From: CAYNDB01 sp964395915
GTDB lineage: Bacteria > Nitrospinota_A > UBA7883 > JAJRTC01
DNA: 64,000 nucleotides
Reading direction: 5' to 3'
Assembly (NCBI GenBank): GCA_964395915.1
Contig: CAYNDB010000001.1
Coordinates: 1 to 64,000, forward strand
Shown here: positions 57,187 through 64,000 of the stretch, one piece after another
Numbering within the stretch: position 1 is the first letter of the stretch
How the letters are laid out: every line of letters begins with the position of its first letter
Program-made: the position numbers and the translations under genes
Notes under the pieces: generated by a model
Databases searched by the model: none
Seen by the model: only the letters and a program-made list of their open reading frames with translations
Told to the model about the DNA's origin: nothing

Positions 57187-58223
57187 CACTCCATCTGTTT
57201 AACTATGACAATCCTTTTAACCGGATAATAGCCAATGCGCGTTTCAGCCGCCACACTCGTAAAATCAACAGGGATGTTGAGCGGGCTTTTACCCTGGAAC
57301 CAGCCCTATTTCCTAAAAAAGCCAGGATATATACGGGTTTCTTTTTTACAGCAGCGGTGATCTATGCTCTTGTTAATATTGTGGTTACAAAAGAAACCAC
57401 GGCAAACATACCACCACAATATGAGGCTTCTGTTATAGCCCCAGTAATCTTGGTTGCGCCTGCCCCTGTTGCGGAACCGGCCGAAGTTATGGAGAAGCTT
57501 AAGGCCAATGAGACGGAACTTGAAAACAGGGAGCCTGCGCCTGTTGCAAATGTGGAATCGATACCAGGTGAAGACAATGATCGCGCTATAGTGGCGTCCC
57601 TTGTCCCGGATTTGGAGAAATTGCCTACGCTAAACTTCACACCCGCTTTTCCTGAGCCTGAAGGGGCGTTTATGATGGTTGTCGACAAGTCGCGCGAAGA
57701 ACTTCTAATATTAAAAGATATTGGAGACAAATATCAGATCGTTGAAAGGTTCAACGTTTCTCTTGGCTCGAAAAATGGAGACAAGTTCCGGACAGGAGAT
57801 AAACGAACACCGGAAGGCGTCTATCATATTGTAAAAATAAAGGAAGATCATGAATTGCCGGCAAGATATGGCCCACGAGCTTTCGTCTTGAATTACCCCA
57901 ATGAAGTGGACGTCAAGCTTGGTAAAACAGGCAACGGTATATGGATTCATGGCTCCGGCCTTGGAAAAGACACTAAGCCTACTCAAGGATGCGTGGAAGT
58001 TAACGACTGGAATATCATGGATCTTGGAGCATACGCCGATGTTGGCTCCACCATATATATTTTCCCCGATAAATTTCAGGTGCCTATTCGGGACGATACA
58101 ATATTGAAAAGCCTTCTTCATCCAAAAACCATCTATGGCATTAAAAAATGGTACGACCGCGTAATGGCAAGCCAGACCTCAAAAGAAGATGCGCGCTCAA
58201 CTGGAAGGGCCAGCGGTTCATAA
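57183..58223 (+). CDS. L,D-transpeptidase (YkuD domain), membrane-anchored
   Basis: 346 residues from ATG 57183, overlapping the preceding stop (ATGA). One membrane helix (YTGFFFTAAVIYALVNIVV) and a Pro/Ala-rich linker precede the catalytic domain: MVVDKSREELLILKD, FNVSLGSKNGDKFRTGDKRT, GVYHIV, then GIWIHGSGLG and TQGCVEVND with the catalytic His and Cys. It forms 3-3 cross-links or attaches lipoproteins to peptidoglycan and is beta-lactam resistant in this class. Confidence 0.93.
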   Translation: MTLHLFNYDNPFNRIIANARFSRHTRKINRDVERAFTLEPALFPKKARIYTGFFFTAAVIYALVNIVVTKETTANIPPQYEASVIAPVILVAPAPVAEPAEVMEKLKANETELENREPAPVANVESIPGEDNDRAIVASLVPDLEKLPTLNFTPAFPEPEGAFMMVVDKSREELLILKDIGDKYQIVERFNVSLGSKNGDKFRTGDKRTPEGVYHIVKIKEDHELPARYGPRAFVLNYPNEVDVKLGKTGNGIWIHGSGLGKDTKPTQGCVEVNDWNIMDLGAYADVGSTIYIFPDKFQVPIRDDTILKSLLHPKTIYGIKKWYDRVMASQTSKEDARSTGRASGS

Positions 58224-58458
58224 AAGATTTATGATCCAGCCCCTGTCAAATTTACCTCTGGCGCCACTGATTATGGCGCCCAATAACCCGGCTTAACGAT
58301 TCCAGCGTACTCCTTTTAGATATTTCGTAACTTCTTTGCCTGGAATGCCCATTTTATGTTATTGAATAAATAGCGATTATGTTGTTATACTTAACTTGAT
58401 CGTTGAATCCTTTAGTTAGCTTATGCATCATATATGTGGAAGGAAAAGGAGTATGAAC

Positions 58459-58689
58459 ATGAAACACGCACGTAAACAAAGCCCTCGGAACGACACGCAT
58501 TTTGGCGAAGCCAAAGGCGATATTGATACGACTACTGAAAACGAAACTATCAGCCAGCTTACATGTAATCACTGTGGCGGAATGTTGAAATCGACACCTG
58601 AAGGAACTTCATGCTTCATGTGTGGGCGCGACAGAAGCCATCGTTGCGAAAACTGCCTGAACGGAGGCAAGGAAGGCGTGGCGGCGTAA
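58459..58689 (+). CDS. Small zinc-ribbon protein of unknown function
   Basis: 76 residues from ATG 58459 (GGAG 7 nt upstream; ATG 58453 is too close to it). Three CxxC pairs, CNHCGG, CFMCGRD and CENC, indicate one or two zinc ribbons. The N-terminus is basic then acidic. It is alone between intergenic stretches and I recognise no family. Confidence 0.6.
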   Translation: MKHARKQSPRNDTHFGEAKGDIDTTTENETISQLTCNHCGGMLKSTPEGTSCFMCGRDRSHRCENCLNGGKEGVAA

Positions 58690-58754
58690 CCTGCAATTGT
58701 GACAACTTGCATTTACAAAATGGCCTTACACTATCCAGAGTTTATCTGAGATAG

Positions 58755-58950
58755 GGCGATACAGGACTACTTGGTGTCATTGCGAGGAAGGCTATAAGCC
58801 GATGCGGCAATCTCGCGGGAAGCAATATGATAGGCGCAAACCATGCTTTTCCCAACGGGATCGCCACGGTCGCTAAAAAGGCTCCCTCGTGATGACTGCT
58901 GTAAAGGTTTTAAAAGACCAGAAGACACCTTTCTGTAAACGCAAATCTTG
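58755..58950 (+). repeat. Dispersed intergenic repeat, copy 2
   Basis: Contains GTCATTGCGAGGAAGGC, GCGGCAATCTCGCGGGAAGC, GGCGCAAACCA, CTTTTCCCAACGGG, ACTGCTGTAAAGGTTTTA and GTAAACGCAA. Homologous to 52000-52235 but inverted and diverged. It occupies most of the 337-nt gene-free stretch 58690-59026. Confidence 0.6.
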
Positions 58951-59026
58951 TTTTTCGCACGTAACCAATTTTGCAGTGGGCGTTGTCATCCCGCGCGCAA
59001 CGAAGCCGAGCCGCGACAACGGCGGT

Positions 59027-59929
59027 TTATCCGTCAAGCTTTCGCGCCAGCCCGGCAAGTGTCATATTCACCGGTGTGGCTATACCTCGCTTTTCGCCAA
59101 GCTCCACAGCCTTGCCGTTGAATGTGTCTATCTCCATCTTTCTGCCGAGCCTCCTGTCGTGCAGCATTGACGGGATTACCTCCCCACCTTTCAATGTTGT
59201 ATTAATATTTTTGTCGGCAAGGTCATGGTTAAGGCTCACGCCGCAAGCGTTGGCGACTTCTATCCACTCCAGCATTGCCGAGCGGACTATATTGCGGGTC
59301 TCTTCAAATTCCGCCACCTCCTTTGCGCTTTTGTCCACTATGGCGCAGATGGCGTTGAACCCAATGTTCCATACCATTTTGCCATAGAGATCACGCTTTA
59401 TATCGCCGGATACCTTACATTTTATGCGCGCATTTTCGAATATTTTTCCAAGCCTTTTCGTCCTTTCGGATACACCACCTGAAAGCTCACCTATGGCGAT
59501 ATGGCCGAACGCTGTGTGAAGAATAACGCCAGGGTTTTCCACCCTCGACCCGATGAACGCGATTCCACCCAACACACACTCATTTCCATATTCTCTGGCT
59601 ACAACAGTCTCGTTGTCGATTCCGTTTTGCAAGGAAAGAATCGCCGTGTCTGACCCGACGTTGGAGTGATATAAACCGAGAGTCGAGGCGGTGTCGTATG
59701 CTTTTACAGAAACGATAACAAGGTCCGCGACTCCAAAAGACTCCGCAGTCTCGCCACATTCAGGATGGATAGTGAATTCGTCACCGAGGCTTTTTACGGT
59801 AAGCCCGTTTTGTGATATTGCGCCAAGATGGGCGCCACGGGCGATAAAGAACAGGTCATGTCCGGATTTCGCCAGCATTGCCCCGTAATATCCGCCGACG
59901 CCTCCTGACCCAATTATCAGAACTTTCAT
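59027..59929 (-). CDS. 2-dehydropantoate 2-reductase family protein (ApbA/PanE)
   Basis: 300 residues from ATG 59929. NADPH-binding motif MKVLIIGSGGVGGYYGAMLA, VKAYDTASTLGLY, LQNGIDNETVV, and the C-terminal catalytic Lys region YGKMVWNIGFNAICAIVDK plus SMLHDRRLGRKMEIDTFNG, which are ApbA/PanE signatures. It would reduce ketopantoate to pantoate for CoA, though paralogues act on other 2-keto acids. A longer reading from 60076 overlaps ylxP and is unlikely. Confidence 0.9.
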   Translation of the reverse strand: MKVLIIGSGGVGGYYGAMLAKSGHDLFFIARGAHLGAISQNGLTVKSLGDEFTIHPECGETAESFGVADLVIVSVKAYDTASTLGLYHSNVGSDTAILSLQNGIDNETVVAREYGNECVLGGIAFIGSRVENPGVILHTAFGHIAIGELSGGVSERTKRLGKIFENARIKCKVSGDIKRDLYGKMVWNIGFNAICAIVDKSAKEVAEFEETRNIVRSAMLEWIEVANACGVSLNHDLADKNINTTLKGGEVIPSMLHDRRLGRKMEIDTFNGKAVELGEKRGIATPVNMTLAGLARKLDG

Positions 59930-60014
59930 TAAACTTACCTTTAGGCGCAAGTATATCACGGCATGGGGCGTTCGGATTGCTAGCCGCTTGCGGCATGTGG
60001 TAGTGTGAAATTCT

Positions 60015-60296
60015 ATGATAATAGGAATATGCAAGATGAGCGTCGCGCTTCCTGGCAACAAGTCTTTGAAAGGCAAAAGAAAAGTGGTGAAGAGTATAAA
60101 GGACCGGGTCCGATCGAGGTATAATGTGTCTATCGCAGAGGTTGATAATCATGATATTCACCAGACCGCCACGCTGGGAATCTCCGTAGTGGGAAGCGAC
60201 GCCGCCCATGCGGACAGCCAGCTTCAAAAAATTATTGGTTTTGTATCGGGTCAGGCGGATATAACAAATATTGCGACGGAAATAACGCGTCGTTGA
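60015..60296 (+). CDS. ylxP: DUF503 family protein (YlxP)
   Basis: 93 residues: IIGICKMSVALPGNKSLKGKRKVVKSIKDRVRSRYNVSIAEVD is the DUF503 signature region (shown in part: GNKSLKGKRKVVKSIKDR). A small ferredoxin-like protein usually encoded just before rbfA, as here (16 nt). Believed to act in ribosome maturation; infB and nusA are not adjacent in the window. Confidence 0.92.
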   Translation: MIIGICKMSVALPGNKSLKGKRKVVKSIKDRVRSRYNVSIAEVDNHDIHQTATLGISVVGSDAAHADSQLQKIIGFVSGQADITNIATEITRR

Positions 60297-60312
60297 AAAG
60301 TGAGGGAAAACA

Positions 60313-60699
60313 ATGAAAAGGTTTCACCGGTCGGACAGGGTCTCGGAAGAGATTTTAAAAGAGGTGTCGAACATTCTCCAAAAGGACATGAAAGACCCGA
60401 GGCTTGGGTTCGTTTCCGTTACGAGGGTTGAAGCGGCGCGCGATTTACGTCATGCGAATGTTCTGATTTCGGTGCTTGGCTCCGCTGAGGAAAAAAGTAA
60501 AAGCCTCATTGCGTTAAAACGCGGGACGGGGTTTATTCGTGGGCTACTGGGGAAAAGGTTGAGGCTTCGTTTCGCGCCGGAGCTCGATTTCCGGCTGGAC
60601 GACTCCATCGAACGTGGCGCAAGAATCCATAAAATACTCAGCGACGCGCTGCCTCAGGGAAAAGAGGAAGAAAAGGAAGATGAAGAAGCTGGCCTGTAG
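60313..60699 (+). CDS. rbfA: Ribosome-binding factor A
   Basis: 128 residues with the KH-like RbfA fold: HRSDRVSEEILKEVSNILQK, DPRLGFVSVTRVEAARDL, LRFAPELDFRLDDSIERGARI. It helps 16S rRNA 5' processing and cold adaptation. A Glu/Lys-rich C-terminal tail (KEEEKEDEEAGL) is common. Paired with ylxP. Confidence 0.95.
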   Translation: MKRFHRSDRVSEEILKEVSNILQKDMKDPRLGFVSVTRVEAARDLRHANVLISVLGSAEEKSKSLIALKRGTGFIRGLLGKRLRLRFAPELDFRLDDSIERGARIHKILSDALPQGKEEEKEDEEAGL

Positions 60700-60735
60700 T
60701 GATTTGCAAATCAATTATCAGGAAGAAGCAATATT

Positions 60736-61035
60736 TCAACCGCATCCGCATGAGGGCTCTTTCGTCCCTTTTATCGCCTGCCACATCAGCGCATAGGCGC
60801 ATCCAACACCAGCCTCCACTTTCAATGCTTCCGTGGGACAGTTGATAGCGCAGGCTCCGCATTCCATGCAAGCCTCGTGTTCAACTATCTCAACAACCCT
60901 TTCGCCACGTTCAAAAACCGCGTGAGGGCATACTTCTATGCACCGGTCGCAATTAACGCACTTGCCGGGATAGTACAAAAGCGTGTTTTCTTTCGATCGG
61001 ACAACTATATCCATATCCGCAACTGCGGTTTTCAT
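60736..61035 (-). CDS. hgcB: HgcB: ferredoxin partner of mercury methylation
   Basis: 99 residues. Two 4Fe-4S motifs: CVNCDRCIEVCP and CMECGACAINCP (the second with the HgcB-type ECGAC). A further Cys (GVGCA, position 79) and a C-terminal CGCG match the extra cysteines conserved in HgcB, thought to reduce the HgcA corrinoid and bind Hg(II). Its ATG overlaps the hgcA stop by 4 nt. The hgcA context makes this more than a generic ferredoxin. Confidence 0.93.
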   Translation of the reverse strand: MKTAVADMDIVVRSKENTLLYYPGKCVNCDRCIEVCPHAVFERGERVVEIVEHEACMECGACAINCPTEALKVEAGVGCAYALMWQAIKGTKEPSCGCG

Positions 61036-62030
61036 ATTCCTATAACCCTCATAACGGTAAATGAAATCATAATAAGAACTCCCGCGCCGAACATATAGGC
61101 CATCGAGGGTATATAGGTAAATATCTCACGCCGGACACCGCTCGTGGATGTGAACGTGGACGATCCTGTGAAGTTAAGCGAGAGGAACGCCGTGACCGAG
61201 GGCATGGCAAGGGCGTATACGAGCGCCCAACCGGCCCTGCTCCAAATCGATGCGGAAGGGTTGTCTAACAACGCGGCGACAACAAACGGAATCGCGATTG
61301 CTCCGCCTAGAACAAAACCTTTGGCCGCAAAATCTTTACAGGGCAGCCATGGTAAAAGGAGAGGGAATAAAATCGCTCCCGCAATAATGGAGGCAAGCGC
61401 TCCCATGGAAAGCATTGGGCCATGAACAAAATATAGAACAACCGCCGCCACCAGCGCAGGGACTATTACGTGGGCAAGCTCCACCGGAATCAACACGATC
61501 CTGTCGAGTATCGGAAACCGGACACGGCGCATTTCTGGTGTGGCCTCGTAGGTTTCAAGATATTTTGGCAGGTCTGAAGCCAGGACTGGCCCGTACTCAA
61601 CCTTGAAGCCTGTTCTCTTCTTGACAAGATGCGCCGCCATTCCTGGAGCGCTCAGCTGAGGGACGATCAATTTTCTGTGATTTACGATTTTTTTAAGCCC
61701 CGCCTCGTTTACTTGGCGGACAAGCTCATCCGTGCCGAAAATACCTTTCCCGGCGGCGCACCAAACGTTCACCCCGTTTGTGTTCAAAACAAGGATATAG
61801 CCGTCTATACCGGCGAGATTTGAACGAAGCGCATCGAAGCTTAAAGTATAATTTGCCGAAACGAATATTGGCGATTCCGCTGTCGGCTCGCCGATAGTAT
61901 AAAGTCCTGGCTTTACACGATGTTCAGCCCGGTGAAATCCCCATCGCGCCAGGAAGTGGTCCAGCCTGTCGCCAAATGTGATCTCGCTGGTTGTCCGACC
62001 GGAAAAGCGACCGGCGTTTTCACTGGTCAT
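61032..62030 (-). CDS. hgcA: HgcA: corrinoid protein of mercury methylation
   Basis: 332 residues. The diagnostic cap-helix motif NVWCAAGKG is at residues 88-96, with Cys91 the lower axial cobalt ligand known from HgcA. The corrinoid domain (related to the CFeSP large subunit) spans ~30-165 (YTLSFDALRS, GYILVLNTNGVN, HRKLIVPQLSAPGMAAH). Five membrane helices follow (VELAHVIVPALVAAVVLYF onwards). HgcA transfers a methyl group to Hg(II), making methylmercury. Coupled to hgcB; upstream is lexA. Confidence 0.95.
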   Translation of the reverse strand: MTSENAGRFSGRTTSEITFGDRLDHFLARWGFHRAEHRVKPGLYTIGEPTAESPIFVSANYTLSFDALRSNLAGIDGYILVLNTNGVNVWCAAGKGIFGTDELVRQVNEAGLKKIVNHRKLIVPQLSAPGMAAHLVKKRTGFKVEYGPVLASDLPKYLETYEATPEMRRVRFPILDRIVLIPVELAHVIVPALVAAVVLYFVHGPMLSMGALASIIAGAILFPLLLPWLPCKDFAAKGFVLGGAIAIPFVVAALLDNPSASIWSRAGWALVYALAMPSVTAFLSLNFTGSSTFTSTSGVRREIFTYIPSMAYMFGAGVLIMISFTVMRVIGI

Positions 62031-62070
62031 GATTTCGAAACTCCGATTAAAAGTAAATCTCCTTATATTT

Positions 62071-62089
62071 ATTATAAGGCGAAATCAGA
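62071..62089. promoter_or_regulatory. Palindrome upstream of hgcA
   Basis: CCTTATA-N5-TATAAGG, a perfect 7-bp inverted repeat centred about 50 nt before the hgcA start. Its form suits an operator for a dimeric (for example ArsR-type) regulator, but none is encoded nearby. It could also be a terminator for lexA, read toward hgcA. Confidence 0.4.
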
Positions 62090-62147
62090 AATATGCCCGG
62101 TTTTCGGGGGGAGGCTTATTGATAAAGGATTTTTGTCGACGCGCTTG

Positions 62148-62753
62148 TCAGAACTTGCGTAGCAGGCCGATAACCGCGCCTTGTATGGCGACACTGTCCG
62201 CCGGGACTATGATGGGATCCATACAAGGGTTGGCGGGCTGGAGACGCACATGGCCGTCTTCCTTATAATATTTTTTCAAGGTGGCGCTCTCATTGTCTAT
62301 AAGGGCGACGACCGTCTCTCCGTTATCCGCCTGGTTACGTTCTTCTATTACCACAAAATCGCCATCCTGAATATGCTCATCGATCATAGAGTCTCCCCTG
62401 ACCTTCAGAACATACGTCTTGTGTCTTCCCAGCATGTCTTCAGGGATAGACACTGTCTCGTCTATCTGATATGCGTCGACAGGAACTCCAGCGGCAATAT
62501 AACCAAGGAGCGGGACTTCAACAGAGCCGACCGACTGCGCCTCACGCGGTGGCAGCTCTATAGCGCGGCTCATGTTTTTATGCCGAATGATAAGCCCCTT
62601 CGACTCGAGGTTGGTAAGATGTTTATGTATTGTGGCGGGGGACGAGAGACCGAAATGCTCCCCGATTTCAACTATGCTGGGAGCGTAACCATTTCCCTCG
62701 ATTGATGAAACAATAAAGTCAAATATCAGCTTTTGGCGTTTTGTAAGATGCAT
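62148..62753 (-). CDS. lexA: SOS repressor LexA
   Basis: 201 residues from ATG 62753 (GGAGG 6 nt upstream). N-terminal winged helix (LTKRQKLIFDFIVSSIEGNG, HFGLSSPATIHKHLTNLESKG), self-cleavage Ala-Gly in LGYIAAGVPVD, catalytic Ser in RGDSMIDEHIQDGD and Lys in ATLKKYYKE. It represses DNA-damage genes until RecA triggers cleavage. I could not identify its operator with confidence. Confidence 0.95.
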   Translation of the reverse strand: MHLTKRQKLIFDFIVSSIEGNGYAPSIVEIGEHFGLSSPATIHKHLTNLESKGLIIRHKNMSRAIELPPREAQSVGSVEVPLLGYIAAGVPVDAYQIDETVSIPEDMLGRHKTYVLKVRGDSMIDEHIQDGDFVVIEERNQADNGETVVALIDNESATLKKYYKEDGHVRLQPANPCMDPIIVPADSVAIQGAVIGLLRKF

Positions 62754-62845
62754 AATATCCTCCAATTACGGAGAATAAGCGAAAGCAAAACGAAAGTCAA
62801 GCGTTATTTCGCCAAATTTTCACTAAACCGGGAATATGCTGTGGA

Positions 62846-63907
62846 CTACTGATATCTTGTCTGTGAAAACTTAACCTTGTCTCCGGCGACAATCACATCC
62901 TTGCTTACGAATATGAAAGCTGTTGATGTCTTTTCTCTTGCGGAAATAATCTTCGCTTTCCCGATAACTTTATCAAATTCGGTCATTTGGTCGCCGTCTT
63001 CTCGCATAAGAGGCTTGGCGTCTATGATATCGAATACATCTCCAGGCTCAACACCGGAGATTGCTCCAACGTCCAGATAAACCACGTCTCCCTCTCCAAC
63101 ACCTTCTCTTTCAGTTTTGGTTGCGACAAGGTAGCCGTTAATCTTTTTATTTTTGACAGGGCTGTCCGGGTCGACGCCAGGGATATCAGGTTCGGTGTAG
63201 GGGGCGATTTTGTCGCCTCTTTGGATGGCGTTGTACGCTCTTACAATAACAGTCTTGGAGTTTTTCTCCTTTACCGCCACCACCTTTATAATACCGTCCA
63301 CCACAACTTTTTGCCCTATCGGTTCTTTTGTGACAGGGTGTTTAATCTGATCTTTTTCCGCGTGGAGAACAATAAAAAGGTCCCCTTTCTTAAGGCCATC
63401 ACTGAAACCGCGGTTGATATAAACCTCATCCATGATACTGAAAGCCAGCTGGGCGCCACGCTCTCCATCCTCAATAATTCCCAAAGAGTCCAGGTCGCCG
63501 TCCAGGTATCCGGCTGTTTCATATAATTGTCTATGGGTTACCGGAACAAGTTTGTCTTTATCTGTGAAAAACTCGTCTGTTAAGCCGCCGCTTAGATAAT
63601 CTCCCATAAGCTCCGGACTAACTTTGGGCGCTTCGGAGCTTCCATGGCTTTTATCGCTATCCCTAATTTTTTTTCGCAGGTCTTCAAGCTTCAAAGCGCC
63701 TTTTCCGGACATGTCAGACCCTGACTTGCCGGCGTCAGCGGGCATATCGTCGGTGTATCCACCAGCCATTAGCTGGCCCGTGGTTTCGCCATCGGCCGCG
63801 CCGAGAGAAGATGAAAACCCTTTTTGCGGCGTGGATGCATGGACCGGTAAAACAAATAGAAAAGTCAGGAGCGTAAAGGCATTGATAATAGTCGCTTTGC
63901 TCTTCAT
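62846..63907 (-). CDS. Secreted protein with repeated FlgT-C-like beta motifs, unknown function
   Basis: 353 residues from ATG 63907. Signal peptide (ATIINAFTLLTFLFVLPVHA), then a ~100-residue Gly/Asp/Ser-rich disordered region, then a beta-rich body with recurring pieces: INRGFSDGLKKGDLFIVLHA, AVKEKNSKTVIVRAYNAIQRGDKI, DVGAISGVEPGDVFDII and AREKTSTAFIFVSKDVIVAGDKV. The G.(x)GD.F.V and A.V..GDK pattern recalls the FlgT C-terminal domain. Function unknown; possibly envelope-associated. Confidence 0.6.
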   Translation of the reverse strand: MKSKATIINAFTLLTFLFVLPVHASTPQKGFSSSLGAADGETTGQLMAGGYTDDMPADAGKSGSDMSGKGALKLEDLRKKIRDSDKSHGSSEAPKVSPELMGDYLSGGLTDEFFTDKDKLVPVTHRQLYETAGYLDGDLDSLGIIEDGERGAQLAFSIMDEVYINRGFSDGLKKGDLFIVLHAEKDQIKHPVTKEPIGQKVVVDGIIKVVAVKEKNSKTVIVRAYNAIQRGDKIAPYTEPDIPGVDPDSPVKNKKINGYLVATKTEREGVGEGDVVYLDVGAISGVEPGDVFDIIDAKPLMREDGDQMTEFDKVIGKAKIISAREKTSTAFIFVSKDVIVAGDKVKFSQTRYQ

Positions 63908-64000
63908 GGTCATTAACCCTTATTACTTATATATAAAATGTTATTTCTCATTGTTTAACAACGACGCTTATTTCATTTAACTTTTCCTTTGCAACGATGG

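Overview
This is a chromosomal window from a Gram-negative (diderm) bacterium, probably a metagenome-assembled scaffold: three runs of exactly 100 N (19919-20018, 50499-50598, 56218-56317) each cut through a gene. Lnt, LptE, several lipoproteins and periplasmic proteins point to an outer membrane. Gene order and family types resemble deltaproteobacteria-like phyla (Desulfobacterota, Nitrospinota), but I cannot fix the phylum. The organism carries hgcAB, the mercury-methylation pair. It also appears to use selenocysteine, because a peroxiredoxin has UGA at its catalytic cysteine.

Region 1 (1-8650, minus strand) is the replication-origin neighbourhood: dnaA, an AT-rich gap with DnaA boxes (candidate oriC), gyrB, a cell-wall amidase, a GerMN protein, murI, rph, a TusA-like protein, rnpA with rpmH wholly nested inside it in another frame, yidD and the start of yidC. 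dnaN and recF are not between dnaA and gyrB. Region 2 (8.9-13.4 kb, plus) holds an orphan TRAP permease pair, a small secreted protein, and an AT-rich two-gene island (HD phosphohydrolase plus YwgA-like protein) that looks acquired. Region 3 (13.4-21.5 kb, minus) holds the selenoprotein peroxiredoxin, two aminotransferases, a methyltransferase, coaD, a cation-efflux protein, a thiamine-binding-type protein, a sugar-nucleotide reductase and lnt.

Region 4 (21.6-30.9 kb) has a RodZ-like protein, a purine nucleoside phosphorylase with a histone-H1-like tail, nadB, an acetyltransferase, trmFO-topA and dprA. Region 5 (31-40.1 kb) has an ABC-2 exporter with a duplicated permease gene, a bactofilin, parB-parA with two parS sites, rsmG-mnmG and tRNA-Arg(TCG). 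Region 6 (40.1-51.1 kb) is a signalling island: two very large multi-PAS histidine kinases, two CheY-like regulators, a pair of receiver-like proteins behind a sigma-54 promoter, and a divergent NtrC-type activator.

Region 7 (51.3-64 kb) has a Spy/CpxP-like protein, a DUF2851 protein, lptE, hflX (probable AUU start), an AMIN lipoprotein with an L,D-transpeptidase, a small zinc-ribbon protein, a ketopantoate-reductase-like gene, ylxP-rbfA, hgcB-hgcA, lexA and an unknown secreted protein.

Most interesting: UGA-encoded selenocysteine in the peroxiredoxin, hgcAB, rpmH nested in rnpA, the receiver-like pair with its sigma-54 promoter, and two genes (hflX, trmFO) that seem to need AUU and AUA starts. 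All intergenic stretches over 300 bases (37086-37475, 51990-52302, 58690-59026) are covered by parS or repeat entries.
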